Of a stretch of DNA of 47,621 nt, positions 1-9,646 are shown piece after piece. A program made the position numbers and the translations under genes. Each line of letters starts with the position of its first letter. Positions within the stretch are counted from its first letter, which is position 1. The notes beneath the pieces were generated by a model. It was not told the DNA's origin, ran no database searches, and saw only the letters and a list, made by a program, of their open reading frames with translations. The DNA is from Daejeonella rubra (lineage in GTDB: Bacteria; Bacteroidota; Bacteroidia; Sphingobacteriales; Sphingobacteriaceae), in the NCBI RefSeq assembly GCF_900103545.1, contig NZ_FNHH01000032.1, positions 1 through 47,621 on the forward strand, in the 5' to 3' direction.

Positions 1-310
1 AATTCAAATCGTCACGCACTTAATCACTCCGTAACTAATAGACTATCAATGATTTCAAAGAACAATTTTTATTTTTTAATGGACACTAATGAATTAATAT
101 AGGAAATCGGTATTGATCTCTCAATGAAAAACTTGTTAAATAATGCCCCTATTGCTGCTTATTCAATTGCAGATCCCTGGAAAAACCGCAAAGCCAGGAC
201 ATTTTAAATATAGTCTTATTGAAAAATTAAGAGTAAAAACAAGGGAAAGAATATTTAGATTTAAATCAACAATAAAAGCGGGCAGCAGATTTAAAAATTA
301 GAAAGTTTCA
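1..310. other. non-coding stretch before the first gene
   Basis: AT-rich sequence with no convincing coding region, RNA gene or terminator. I saw no clear TAnnTTTG box close to the start at 311. It may hold the promoter of the gene run 311-6909, but nothing in it can be assigned. Confidence 0.5.
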
Positions 311-3300
311 ATGAGCAAACATAATAACGGCTTCTGTCGAATGCCTTTTTCTTTCGTATTCTTAGCCATATTCATAATAAGCTGTATCGATATATCAGAA
401 TCAGGCACAACCGCCGTAAATGCAGAACTAGCCTTATCAACCTTTGAATTACCGAAAGGATTTAAAATTGAACTGCTTGCAGCAGAACCCCTGATCTCAG
501 ATCCGGTGGATATGGAAATTGACGAGTACGGCAATATGTATGTTATTGAAATGCATGGTTATCCACTGGATAAAAGCGGGACTGGCAATGTAATTCTGCT
601 GAAGGATACTAATGGGGACGGAATAATGGATAAGAGAATTGTCTTCGCTGACCATTTAACCCTGCCAGCAGGAGTCATGCGATGGAAAAAGGGCATTATG
701 GTTACTGATGCCCCTAATTTGCTTTATCTCGAAGATTCCAACAATGACGGGAAAGCGGATATCCGGGATACTGTCCTGAGCGGTTTTGCCCTGTCAAATC
801 CCCAGCACAACACCAATAATCCAATGTACGGCCTGGATAACTGGATATATATTGCACATCAGGGAGCCACCTCCACACGTGAATACAAGGAAGAGTTTGG
901 GGATGAAGGATCGGAAATTATTTTTCCTGGTTCTGTGAATGCAGCGAAACTACCAAAGAATGCAAATGGACGATCCATCAGATTTCTGCCTGATCAAAAA
1001 CAAATAGAGAGCCTATCCACCCAAACCCAGTTCGGACATGCTTTTGATCAATGGGGACATTGGTTTGGATGTAATAATTCTAACCAGGGTTATCATGAGG
1101 TAATAGCTAACCGTTATTTCCAGCGGAATAAAGACCTGGTTATTTCCAGTTCAATCCAGTCGATGTCAGACCATCTGAATGCTCCCGAGGTCTTCCCTAC
1201 TACCACTCATCCCGACAGGCAATTACTCACCGACGTGGGAGTAATGACTTCAGGATGCGGTATTACTGTATACGATGGAGGTGCCTTCCCTGCTCCTTTC
1301 GATAAGAATATAAGTTTTGTGGCCGAACCTGTTAGCAATCTTGTCCATGCGGACGTCCTTAAAGATAAGGGAACAAGCTTTGAGGCAAGTGCTCTGTTAA
1401 AGAATAAGGAGTTTCTGACTTCAACGGATGCATGGTCACGACCGGTCAATTTCTATGTTGGTCCGGATGGTGCACTCTACATGCTGGATTATTACCGCAG
1501 AGTGATCGAGTCGCCAGAATGGATGTCGGAACAAGCGGTAAAAGCCGGCGGACTATATGATGGCTCTGACAAGGGTCGTATTTACAGAATTACTGCAACA
1601 GGCCAGAAAGCTGCAGAATGGACAAAAGGTCTTAAACTGGGTGATGAAAGCAGCGAAAAACTAGTGGAGCACCTTGCAAATAATAACCGTTGGTGGAGGA
1701 CTACCTCTCAGCGACTTTTGGTCGACCGAAATGACAAAAAAGCTTTACCAGCACTTCTTAAAATGGCCGGCAATAAGGAATCCCCCATGGGCAGGTTACA
1801 TGCACTCTGGACACTTGAAGGTCTGGCTGAATTAAGCCCTGCCTTGATTGAACAGGCTTTAAAAGATAATGAAGCAGGCATCCGCAGCAATACAATCAAA
1901 CTTGCCGAACTTCATTTGCAGGAGTCCCCTCAACTGCTTAGAGCACTCCTGTCCATGCAAAATGACAATGACCCCAAAGTCAGGCTGCAATTATTATTAA
2001 CCCTGGGATATGATAATTCAAAGGAATCAGCGGCTGTCAGAAACAAACTACTATTCCGGGACATCAGTGATAAATGGGTTCAGATTGCCGCTTTAACTGC
2101 ATCCTCTTCACAAACAGAATCAGTTTTAAAGGAAGTGCTCAATAGGTACCAGTCTGATGTACCTGCCTATTCATTATTAGTCCAGAGGCTGGCTACAATG
2201 ACTGCCAATGGTGGTAATCAAAATGCAATACAGAAGCTTCTTCAAAATTCTGTAACTAATAGTTCCGGAAAGCAAATACAATGGCAGGGAGCTATGCTTG
2301 AAGGGCTTGCCATCGGAATGGAATCCCTGAAATCAAAATCTCCTGAATCCATTAATGCCTTTAAAAACGATCAGGGCCTATTGATTAGTACATTTTTCGG
2401 GCACCCATCCGAGGAAGTACGAAAAGGATCTCTCGATATGTTGAGGGTAATCGGATTAAGTACCGGGCCTGAAACAAAAGCTGCCATAGACAAGTCCTTG
2501 CTAATTATGGCAGACCGCAGCCTCACAGATAAAAAAAGGACTGAAGCCATTAATTTCCTTGCACTGACTGACCCTGCCCCATATAGTTCTTTGTTAAAGA
2601 ATTTAATCGTTCCTCAGGAACAACCGATCGTTCAGCTGGCTGCTTTAAAAACCCTGAGTAAAATACCGGGAACTATGGTCAGCGATTATGTTTTGCAGAA
2701 ATGGGCGGTTCTTACTCCTGAAATAAGGGATGCAGCTATCGGAACATTTCTGGGTAATGATGACAGAATCAATCTACTTTTAAGTGCAATTGAAAAAAAT
2801 CAGGTTCAGGCAAGCAGTGTTAGTTTCGGTAGAAGTGTTCAGCTCATGCAAAATAAAGATGACCTCTTGCGCAACAGAGCCAGAACGCTGTTTACCAAAA
2901 ATGAAGAAGAAGGCAAAAAGGTAAATAAAGCGTACCAGGAAGCTCTTGAGCTTAAGGGAGATGCAACGAAAGGTCAAGCTGTTTATGTACAGAACTGTGC
3001 TATTTGTCACCAGGTGAGAGGAAAAATGGGTGTTGAACTGGGTCCTGATCTGGGTACCATTCATAACTGGACTGCCGAAATTATAATGGCTAATATTCTT
3101 GATCCCAATATTTCAATATCCAGTGGTTATGATCTCTGGAATGTGGAATTAAAAAATGGAGAATCACATCAGGGAATTATTTCAAGTGAAACAGATGTCG
3201 CTATAACGATCAAAAACAATGGAAAACTTGAAAAAACGATCAATCGTCAGGATATTAAGGAAATAAAAAGCATGGAAATTTCTGCAATGCCTTCCGGACT

Positions 3301-3361
3301 GGAGAAAAAAATCAACAAACAGGAAATGGCAGATCTTCTCGCTTTTTTACGCAAATTTTAA
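311..3361 (+). CDS. PVC-type lipoprotein: beta-propeller, HEAT repeats, cytochrome c
   Basis: Predicted exported redox protein of 1016 aa. The N-terminus has a hydrophobic segment ending in a lipobox (FIISC, about residues 21-25), so it is probably a lipoprotein anchored on the periplasmic or outer face. Residues about 40-430 resemble the 'membrane-bound dehydrogenase' propeller domain (DUF7133/PQQ-like). Residues about 440-860 are helical HEAT-like repeats. The C-terminal 120 residues are a cytochrome c domain with a CxxCH haem site (C896, C899, H900) and an AMPSGL segment that probably supplies the axial Met. This order is typical of the large PVC cytochromes of Planctomycetes and Bacteroidota, which are thought to oxidise sugars or sugar derivatives; the substrate is unknown. 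It is first in a same-strand run with gaps of 22-35 nt. The ATG at 311 is chosen because it gives a short basic N-region before the lipobox. Confidence 0.85.
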   Translation: MSKHNNGFCRMPFSFVFLAIFIISCIDISESGTTAVNAELALSTFELPKGFKIELLAAEPLISDPVDMEIDEYGNMYVIEMHGYPLDKSGTGNVILLKDTNGDGIMDKRIVFADHLTLPAGVMRWKKGIMVTDAPNLLYLEDSNNDGKADIRDTVLSGFALSNPQHNTNNPMYGLDNWIYIAHQGATSTREYKEEFGDEGSEIIFPGSVNAAKLPKNANGRSIRFLPDQKQIESLSTQTQFGHAFDQWGHWFGCNNSNQGYHEVIANRYFQRNKDLVISSSIQSMSDHLNAPEVFPTTTHPDRQLLTDVGVMTSGCGITVYDGGAFPAPFDKNISFVAEPVSNLVHADVLKDKGTSFEASALLKNKEFLTSTDAWSRPVNFYVGPDGALYMLDYYRRVIESPEWMSEQAVKAGGLYDGSDKGRIYRITATGQKAAEWTKGLKLGDESSEKLVEHLANNNRWWRTTSQRLLVDRNDKKALPALLKMAGNKESPMGRLHALWTLEGLAELSPALIEQALKDNEAGIRSNTIKLAELHLQESPQLLRALLSMQNDNDPKVRLQLLLTLGYDNSKESAAVRNKLLFRDISDKWVQIAALTASSSQTESVLKEVLNRYQSDVPAYSLLVQRLATMTANGGNQNAIQKLLQNSVTNSSGKQIQWQGAMLEGLAIGMESLKSKSPESINAFKNDQGLLISTFFGHPSEEVRKGSLDMLRVIGLSTGPETKAAIDKSLLIMADRSLTDKKRTEAINFLALTDPAPYSSLLKNLIVPQEQPIVQLAALKTLSKIPGTMVSDYVLQKWAVLTPEIRDAAIGTFLGNDDRINLLLSAIEKNQVQASSVSFGRSVQLMQNKDDLLRNRARTLFTKNEEEGKKVNKAYQEALELKGDATKGQAVYVQNCAICHQVRGKMGVELGPDLGTIHNWTAEIIMANILDPNISISSGYDLWNVELKNGESHQGIISSETDVAITIKNNGKLEKTINRQDIKEIKSMEISAMPSGLEKKINKQEMADLLAFLRKF

Positions 3362-3396
3362 AGGAATAATTGTCTTAAAATAAAAATCATATAAGC

Positions 3397-5160
3397 ATGT
3401 CACTCAAAGGTTTAAAATTTCTGCTCTCAGGGCTTGTCATAATTGCTACCCAAACTGCTTACGGACAAGTGCCTGATAAAGTCTTCAGGGCATCTGTGGT
3501 CAAAGTTGACATAACTCCTGATGAACCTAAAATGTTGCTGGGTTATGCAGCAAGGAAATCAACCGGTATCAATGACCGCATTTATCATCGGATTGTAGCG
3601 ATGGATGATGGAGTGAAGCAATTCTTTTTGGTTTCAACAGACATCTGTGTGATGTCACCTTCTGAATACGACCATGTTGCAGCTATACTTCAGAAAGATC
3701 TGGGTATTGATCCCGAGAATTTTTGGTGGACATTAACCCATACCCATTCTGCACCTGAAGTTGGAGTTCCCGGTCTTCCTGAGGTTTTTATGGGAGATCG
3801 TTATAAGCATGATGTAGATACCGCCTATACCTCCCTGGTTGAGCGTTCCCTGATAAAAGGTATCACAGAAGCACGAAGCAAACTGGTTAAAGCCAAACTG
3901 GGTGTTGGCTGGGGTTTTTCTCAGGCAAATATTAACCGCCGGGCGATTGATGAAAATGGTAAAGCTTCTTTAGGATTAAATCCGGAAGGCGCTGTTGACC
4001 GCAAAATTGGTTTGATCCGCCTCGATAAAGAAGATGGAAGTCCGCTTGCGCTGATTGCCAATTATGCAATCCATGGAACTGTGCTTGGACCTGCTCATAC
4101 TGAAGTTAGTGGTGATGCTCCCGGAATCGTATCTGAATATGTAGAACAAAAATTAGGTGTCCCACTTCTATTCATCAACGGTGCAGCAGGTAATCTGGCT
4201 CCTATTTACAGTGTTTATCCGAATCCCAGAGCAGGGCATTTGAGTCAGTTCAAGGTATTGTTAGGTGACAAGATTCTTTCGGCTAATAAAGAAATTGTAT
4301 CCAGCCGTTCTGACATTAAGCTATTTACCGGATCCCTCATTATTGAAACCCCAAGAAAGCCCAATTTAAGCTGGCCTAAGGATTTGTCGAGATATACCCA
4401 GACCTCAGCGAATGGAGACCATATGGTGCTGCTGCCGGCAAGGTTCCTGAAGATCAATGAAGATGTGGCCATATGGAGTTTACCGGTTGAACTGTTTTGT
4501 GAGATCTCGAACGAGATCCGCGATCGCTCGCCCTTTCCCTTTACATTTTTCTTTGGCTATGCGAATGGCTGGCTCGGATATCTGCCTACAGAAAAAGAAT
4601 GGAAGCATGGAGGGTATGAAATCGAAACCGTTTCCCCTTACACACCTGTTGTAGAGAAACATTTAAAAGAAGCCGTTCTGGGCTATCTGGAGGGTGAAAT
4701 GAAGAGTACACCAGTATCCCAGCCACAAACTCTCAATAAACCAGCAATTGTAAAATCAGAACCTGATGGCATGCTCAGGCTGACTGCCCGTAATGGTAAA
4801 GGAATTGGTCCGAAAATTAAATATATGCCCGAATGGTGGGCTTTTGGATGGTTTACGAACTTAGACAGGGTTGAATGGGATGTTGAGGTAGATCTTGAAG
4901 GTGAATACAATGCCGAGCTGGTTTGGTCAGTTTCGGATGAAACAGCAGGTAATGAGTTTCTGCTGGAAGCCGGCAAACAAAAACTGACCGGAACTATTGA
5001 CCGCAGCGGTTCCTGGGAAACCTTTAAATCAAAAAATATCGGTACAATCAAACTAAAGCCTGGCCGGCAGAAAATTGTTTTCAGATCAAACAAGCCTTCT
5101 GTAGATGCCGGAATGTTGGACCTGCGGGAAATTAAACTAAGTCTGGTAAAAAGCAAATAA
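3397..5160 (+). CDS. neutral/alkaline ceramidase-like secreted hydrolase
   Basis: Secreted protein of 587 aa with a signal peptide ending near ...TAYGQ (about residue 24). The opening after it (VVKVDITPDEPKMLLGYAAR), the zinc-site-like THTHSAPE and the NYAIHGTVLG segment are typical of the neutral/alkaline non-lysosomal ceramidase N-terminal domain. That family cleaves the amide bond of ceramides, but many bacterial members have unknown substrates. The enzyme domain occupies about residues 28-440. Residues about 470-587 form a separate beta-rich module (LEGEYNAELVWSV..., LKPGRQKIVFR) resembling CBM6/DUF5077-type sugar-binding sandwiches. The C-terminal module suggests attachment to glycan or glycolipid. 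It follows the cytochrome gene by 35 nt and precedes a TIM-barrel lipoprotein by 26 nt, so it is probably in the same operon. Family call is firm; substrate is not. Confidence 0.85.
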   Translation: MSLKGLKFLLSGLVIIATQTAYGQVPDKVFRASVVKVDITPDEPKMLLGYAARKSTGINDRIYHRIVAMDDGVKQFFLVSTDICVMSPSEYDHVAAILQKDLGIDPENFWWTLTHTHSAPEVGVPGLPEVFMGDRYKHDVDTAYTSLVERSLIKGITEARSKLVKAKLGVGWGFSQANINRRAIDENGKASLGLNPEGAVDRKIGLIRLDKEDGSPLALIANYAIHGTVLGPAHTEVSGDAPGIVSEYVEQKLGVPLLFINGAAGNLAPIYSVYPNPRAGHLSQFKVLLGDKILSANKEIVSSRSDIKLFTGSLIIETPRKPNLSWPKDLSRYTQTSANGDHMVLLPARFLKINEDVAIWSLPVELFCEISNEIRDRSPFPFTFFFGYANGWLGYLPTEKEWKHGGYEIETVSPYTPVVEKHLKEAVLGYLEGEMKSTPVSQPQTLNKPAIVKSEPDGMLRLTARNGKGIGPKIKYMPEWWAFGWFTNLDRVEWDVEVDLEGEYNAELVWSVSDETAGNEFLLEAGKQKLTGTIDRSGSWETFKSKNIGTIKLKPGRQKIVFRSNKPSVDAGMLDLREIKLSLVKSK

Positions 5161-5186
5161 ATACTCATCTTCTAAATCAATATAAA

Positions 5187-6041
5187 ATGATAACATTTAA
5201 AAGTAGTCTCTGGTATTTATGCCTATTCGCTGTTTCATTCATTGGATGTGCCGAAAATTCCAAAAAAGCTCAGGACCAAAATACCGAATGGAATATGGGA
5301 GTAGCCTTGTATTCTTTCAACCGCTTTTCATTTGCTGACGCCCTTGATAAAGCAGACAGTGCCGGAGTGAGTTATGTGGAAGGCTTTTCTTTCCATAATA
5401 TGGGTAAGGAATTCAATGATAAAACTATGGCTGCGATGACTGATGAAGACATCAGCAAATTGAAGGAAATGCTCAGCGCTAAAAAGATTGAAATGCAATC
5501 TATGTATGTTAGTGGTGCAAAAAATGAAGCCGACTGGAAGTATTATTTTGAGATGGCTAAGGCAATGAATATGCAGCACCTGGTAGCTGAGCCGGAAAAG
5601 GAATCATGGGACATGCTTGATAGTCTGGCAGGAGTATACAAAATCAAAATAGCCATTCATGAGCACGCAAAGGGAAAAAGTCAATACTGGCATCCTGATT
5701 CTGTAATCGCCGCTATGAAAGATCATCCAAATTTTGGAGTTTGTGCCGACTTAGGACATTGGGAAAGAAGTGGATTAAATCCTGCTGAATCTCTGAAAAA
5801 ACTGGAGGGAAATATACTTGGGGTTCATCTAAAAGATATCCACGAAACCAACAACCCTGACGCAAATGATGTAATTATTGGCAAGGGTGTCATTAATTTC
5901 CCTGCTATAATAGATGAATTAAAACGTCAACATTTTAAGGGAGTGATTCATGTTGAATGTGAGCATAAAATGGAAAATAACCTCGCTGAGGTGATCGCAG
6001 GAAAGAAATACTTCGAGGGATTAAATAATAAAGTCAATTAA
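5187..6041 (+). CDS. sugar phosphate isomerase/epimerase-like TIM-barrel lipoprotein
   Basis: 284 aa, AP endonuclease family 2 / xylose-isomerase-like TIM barrel. The N-terminus carries a lipobox ending at C21 (VSFIGC), so the protein is exported and lipidated, unlike cytoplasmic isomerases. Metal-ligand-like segments of the family are visible: LVAEPE, KIAIHEHA, VCADLGHW and GVIHVECEH, which supply Glu, His, Asp and His/Glu around a divalent cation. Exported members are frequent in Bacteroidota next to DUF1080 and PVC-cytochrome genes, where roles in 3-keto-sugar conversion have been proposed. It lies 26 nt after the ceramidase-like gene and 22 nt before a deacetylase gene. The fold call is confident; the substrate is inference only. 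Confidence 0.83.
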   Translation: MITFKSSLWYLCLFAVSFIGCAENSKKAQDQNTEWNMGVALYSFNRFSFADALDKADSAGVSYVEGFSFHNMGKEFNDKTMAAMTDEDISKLKEMLSAKKIEMQSMYVSGAKNEADWKYYFEMAKAMNMQHLVAEPEKESWDMLDSLAGVYKIKIAIHEHAKGKSQYWHPDSVIAAMKDHPNFGVCADLGHWERSGLNPAESLKKLEGNILGVHLKDIHETNNPDANDVIIGKGVINFPAIIDELKRQHFKGVIHVECEHKMENNLAEVIAGKKYFEGLNNKVN

Positions 6042-6063
6042 AAGAAGTCAATCTGAACCTAAT

Positions 6064-6909
6064 ATGAAATTATTTACGACAATCTTGAAAAGAAATATAT
6101 TTTTTTCAAAGAATAATTTATTTCTAATAATATTATCTATTTTTCTTTCTGGTGAAATACTATTGGCGCAACAAAACGAATCAACATTTGCCTGGCCTGA
6201 GGGAAAGCAAATTGCTATCAGTTTAAGTTTCGATGATGCCCGTGCAAGTCAGGTAGATGCCGGAACCGCACTGCTTGATCAGTATGGAGTGAAAGGCACA
6301 TTTTATGTGGTTCCAAATTCAGTTAAACAAAGACTAGAGGGCTGGAAGAAAGCGGTTGCCAGTGGTCATGAAATTGGTAATCATTCTTTCAACCATCCCT
6401 GCACAGGTAATTTTCCATGGTCGCGACAAAAGGCCATAGAGAATTATACTCTGAAACAAATGCGGAATGAATTAATTCTGGCCAATAAAGACATCAAGGA
6501 ATTACTTGGAGTTGAGGCTGAGGTCTTTGCTTATCCTTGCGGACAAACCTATATTGGCAGAGGAGAAAACACTGAAAGCTACGTCCCCGTCGTATCAAAA
6601 TTATTTCTCAGCGGCAGAGGCTGGCTTGATGAAGGACCAAATGCTCCTCAATTCTGTGATCTTGCCCAGCTAACCGGGATGGAAATGGATGGAAAAGATT
6701 TTGATCAAATTCTACCGTTTATTGAAAATGCCAGAAAGAGCGGTGCCTGGTTGGTTCTTGCGGGACATGAAATGGGAACATCCGGAAATCAAACAACCCG
6801 GTTGAGTATGCTGAAAAAACTAATTGAATACTCGCAAGATCCTAAAAACGGGATTTGGATCGCTCCTGTTGGAACAATTGCCAAATACATTAAAAGCCAA
6901 AACGAATAA
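6064..6909 (+). CDS. exported polysaccharide deacetylase (NodB homology domain, CE4)
   Basis: 281 aa. A long N-terminal hydrophobic stretch (about residues 14-36, ending ...EILLAQ) is a signal peptide or anchor. The NodB signature is present: SFDD with D57/D58 (catalytic base and metal ligand), the H-x3-H metal pair H107/H111 in GNHSFNHP, and a later FAYPCG segment. A His near the C-terminus (VLAGHEMG) fits the catalytic acid position. CE4 enzymes remove N- or O-acetyl groups from chitin-like polymers, peptidoglycan or xylan; this one cannot be assigned a polymer. It is last in the run 311-6909, followed by about 200 nt without a gene. No clear terminator was found after it. Confidence 0.88.
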   Translation: MKLFTTILKRNIFFSKNNLFLIILSIFLSGEILLAQQNESTFAWPEGKQIAISLSFDDARASQVDAGTALLDQYGVKGTFYVVPNSVKQRLEGWKKAVASGHEIGNHSFNHPCTGNFPWSRQKAIENYTLKQMRNELILANKDIKELLGVEAEVFAYPCGQTYIGRGENTESYVPVVSKLFLSGRGWLDEGPNAPQFCDLAQLTGMEMDGKDFDQILPFIENARKSGAWLVLAGHEMGTSGNQTTRLSMLKKLIEYSQDPKNGIWIAPVGTIAKYIKSQNE

Positions 6910-7111
6910 ATTATAGTGCAAAAATGAATCAAAATAATTTTCGTCAATAACTTGCTTTAGGGTTATATTTCTTATAATAAATCAGTATTATGTTCTCCAA
7001 TACAGGAACAAATTAAACAGGATTAGAAAAAAGTATTCAGTTTTATAAAAAAATTGATTTTTAAAATAATGGCTATTTACCAGGAATTCCAGCCAGATAG
7101 TATCATATAAA

Positions 7112-8824
7112 ATGGATAAAAAATTACGAAGCCAACAATGGTTTGGCAAAAAAGGCAAGGACGGCTTTATTTACCGTGCCTGGATGAAAAATCAGGGCAT
7201 TCCAGCTGATGAATTTGAAGGCAAGCCGGTGATAGGTATTTGCAATACCTGGTCAGAACTGACACCCTGCAATGCACACTTCCGTGAACTAGCTGAATCT
7301 GTAAGAAGGGGTATCCTGGAAGCCGGTGGTTTTCCTGTTGAATTTCCTGTAATGTCTTTGGGTGAAACCCTTATCAAACCTACTGCCATGCTTTACAGAA
7401 ACCTGGTAAGCATGGACGTTGAGGAGTCGATAAGAGCGAATCCTTTAGATGGAGTTGTTCTGCTTTGCGGATGTGATAAAACCACTCCTGCCCTGGTTAT
7501 GGGGGCCTGCAGCGTGGATATTCCTACTATCGTTGTATCTGGCGGACCAATGCTTACCGGAAAATATCAAGGCAAAGACATAGGTACAACCGATGTGTGG
7601 CGCTTTACAAATGACCTCAGGGCAGGATTAATGTCTCAGGATGAATTGAATGAAGCCGAGGCAGGTTTGTGCCGAAGCCGCGGACATTGCGCCGTTATGG
7701 GTACTGCATCTTCAATGGCTTGTATGGTTGAATCCCTCGGACTTACCCTGCCTGGGAATGCTGCAATTCCTGCCGCAGATTCAAACCGGAAGGTGTTGGC
7801 ACAACTATCAGGACGGAGAATCGTAGATATGGTGAAAGAAGACCTTAAGCCATCAGATATACTGACCAAAAAAGCATTTGAAAATGCGATCAAAGTAAAT
7901 GCAGCGATAGGAGGATCGACCAATTTTGTGATACACCTGACCGCTATTGCAGGAAGGATCGGAATTCCGCTCGAGCTGAAAGAGTTCGACCCTATATCAG
8001 CTCCTATCCCACTCCTGGCAAATCTGCAGCCTTCAGGAAAGTTCTTCATGGAAGATCTGTACTATGCCGGCGGACTGCCTGCTCTATTGAAGGAACTGGA
8101 TACTTTCCTTAACAAAGATTGTATTACAGTAAATGGCAAAACGATCCGGGAAAATTACAAAAATGCCCGTTGCTTTAATCAGGATGTTATTACAAGCCTC
8201 GACAAGCCATTTAACACTGAAACAGCTCTGGCAGTACTTCAGGGTAACATTTGCGAGAATGGAGCGGTTATAAAACCTTCTGCTGCAAGTCCGCACTTAT
8301 TTAAGCACACAGGAAAAGCTGTAGTATTTGAAAACATTGAGGACTTTAAAGCCCGGATAGATGACCCTGATCTGCCGGTAGATGAAACCAGCATCCTGGT
8401 ATTGAAGAATGTTGGTCCGAAAGGATATCCGGGAATGCCTGAAGTTGGAAATATGAGCTTACCAGTGAAATTGCTTGAAAAAGGAGTTAAAGACATGGTT
8501 AGAATCTCCGATGGCAGGATGAGCGGAACAGGTTTCGGAACTGTGGTACTACACGTATCGCCTGAAGCAACTCATGGGGGCAATTTCAGTGTTCTGGAAA
8601 CAGGTGATATCATCACCCTGGATCTGGAAGCAAGAAGCCTTAATGTTGATCTCAGCGATGCAGAATTAAATGCAAGAAAAGAAAAATGGATCAAACCTGA
8701 GAATCTTGTTGAAAGAGGATATACCGGACTTTATATTAATAATGTAGAACAGGCTCATCTGGGTGCAGACTTTAATTTCCTGAAAGGCGGTTCAGGCAGC
8801 GATGTAACAAGAGATTCTCATTAA
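7112..8824 (+). CDS. IlvD/Edd-family dehydratase, sugar-acid (aldonate) type
   Basis: 570 aa, full length for the pentonate/hexonate branch of the IlvD/Edd family. It dehydrates an aldonic acid to a 2-keto-3-deoxy acid using an [2Fe-2S] cluster and Mg2+. Cluster cysteines are visible at C53 (TPCNAH), C121 (CGCDKTTP) and C193 (SRGHC), matching the spacing known from L-arabinonate dehydratase. The C-terminal catalytic-serine motif SDGRMSGT is present. The start MDKKLRSQQWFG and the length fit the arabinonate/xylonate/fuconate dehydratases better than the valine-pathway IlvD, and no ilv genes are nearby. An SDR dehydrogenase gene begins 15 nt downstream and an SMP-30 lactonase follows, which supports sugar-acid catabolism. 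The exact sugar cannot be read from sequence. Confidence 0.88.
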   Translation: MDKKLRSQQWFGKKGKDGFIYRAWMKNQGIPADEFEGKPVIGICNTWSELTPCNAHFRELAESVRRGILEAGGFPVEFPVMSLGETLIKPTAMLYRNLVSMDVEESIRANPLDGVVLLCGCDKTTPALVMGACSVDIPTIVVSGGPMLTGKYQGKDIGTTDVWRFTNDLRAGLMSQDELNEAEAGLCRSRGHCAVMGTASSMACMVESLGLTLPGNAAIPAADSNRKVLAQLSGRRIVDMVKEDLKPSDILTKKAFENAIKVNAAIGGSTNFVIHLTAIAGRIGIPLELKEFDPISAPIPLLANLQPSGKFFMEDLYYAGGLPALLKELDTFLNKDCITVNGKTIRENYKNARCFNQDVITSLDKPFNTETALAVLQGNICENGAVIKPSAASPHLFKHTGKAVVFENIEDFKARIDDPDLPVDETSILVLKNVGPKGYPGMPEVGNMSLPVKLLEKGVKDMVRISDGRMSGTGFGTVVLHVSPEATHGGNFSVLETGDIITLDLEARSLNVDLSDAELNARKEKWIKPENLVERGYTGLYINNVEQAHLGADFNFLKGGSGSDVTRDSH

Positions 8825-8839
8825 ATTCAATCATCAAAT

Positions 8840-9607
8840 ATGACGAATAAACCGTTTGAAAATAAAGTGGCCATTGTTACTGGTGCGGGACAAGGGATAG
8901 GCTATGAGATATGCAGACAATTGGCGCTTCAAGGTGCTAAGGTCATTTTAAATGATCTTGACTCCTCTTTGGCAGAGAATGCCGCAAAAAATATCCGGGA
9001 GGAAAACGGGAATTGCATCGCCCTTTCCGGAGATTCCAGTAACCTGGAATTTATACAGGAGATGGTTGATTTGGCAGTAAAAGAATACGGTCACCTGGAT
9101 ATTGTGATCGCCAATGCAGGCATTACCTTATTCGGTGATTTTTTAACCTATAGCCATGAATCATTCAACTCTGTTCTGCAGGTTAACCTGGCAGGGACAT
9201 TCTTTCTGGCGCAAGCGGCAGCTAAGCAAATGATCAAACAGGGTTCAGGAGGTTCACTTTTATTCACATCCTCAGTTACCGGTCATCAGGCCCATAAAAA
9301 CCTGGCTGCCTATGCCATGACCAAAGCGGCAATAGAAATGCTTGCAAGAAACCTGGTAATAGAACTTTCATCCTATAAGATCAACATAAATACGATTGCA
9401 CCGGGGGCAACCATGACAGAAAGAACGCTTGGCGACCCTGAATATGAAGCTACCTGGTCCAGGCTCTCTCCTACCGGCCGGCCATCCACAGCAAAGGATA
9501 TTGCAGACTCGGCCCTTTTCCTTGTGTCTGATAAAGCCAAACAAATTACCGGTCAATGCCTTGTAATTGATGGAGGATGGTCATGTATCAGTCCTTCTCC
9601 TTACTGA
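8840..9607 (+). CDS. SDR-family oxidoreductase, probable sugar dehydrogenase
   Basis: 255 aa classical short-chain dehydrogenase. It has the Rossmann dinucleotide motif TGAGQGIG (residues 14-21), the acidic ND that favours NAD+ at the end of the second strand, NAG (about 92-94), and catalytic S145, Y158 and K162 (Y-x3-K). The C-terminus ITGQCLVIDGGW is typical. Together with the dehydratase before it (15 nt) and the lactonase after it (39 nt) the most economical role is oxidising an aldose to its lactone, the first step of a non-phosphorylative pathway. It could equally oxidise a later 2-keto-3-deoxy intermediate, as in the L-fucose and L-rhamnose routes. Family call is firm; position in the pathway is inferred. 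Confidence 0.85.
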   Translation: MTNKPFENKVAIVTGAGQGIGYEICRQLALQGAKVILNDLDSSLAENAAKNIREENGNCIALSGDSSNLEFIQEMVDLAVKEYGHLDIVIANAGITLFGDFLTYSHESFNSVLQVNLAGTFFLAQAAAKQMIKQGSGGSLLFTSSVTGHQAHKNLAAYAMTKAAIEMLARNLVIELSSYKININTIAPGATMTERTLGDPEYEATWSRLSPTGRPSTAKDIADSALFLVSDKAKQITGQCLVIDGGWSCISPSPY

Positions 9608-9646
9608 TCATGCCGGAACAGATGATCATTATTCCTTGCTGACCAG

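Noticed and set aside
4683..5168. Antisense gene over the ceramidase C-terminus
   Set aside because: The frame is a shadow of a real gene, without a start signal or family features.
6910..7111. Riboswitch or regulator site before the dehydratase gene
   Set aside because: I found no recognisable riboswitch core or palindrome in these 200 nt.
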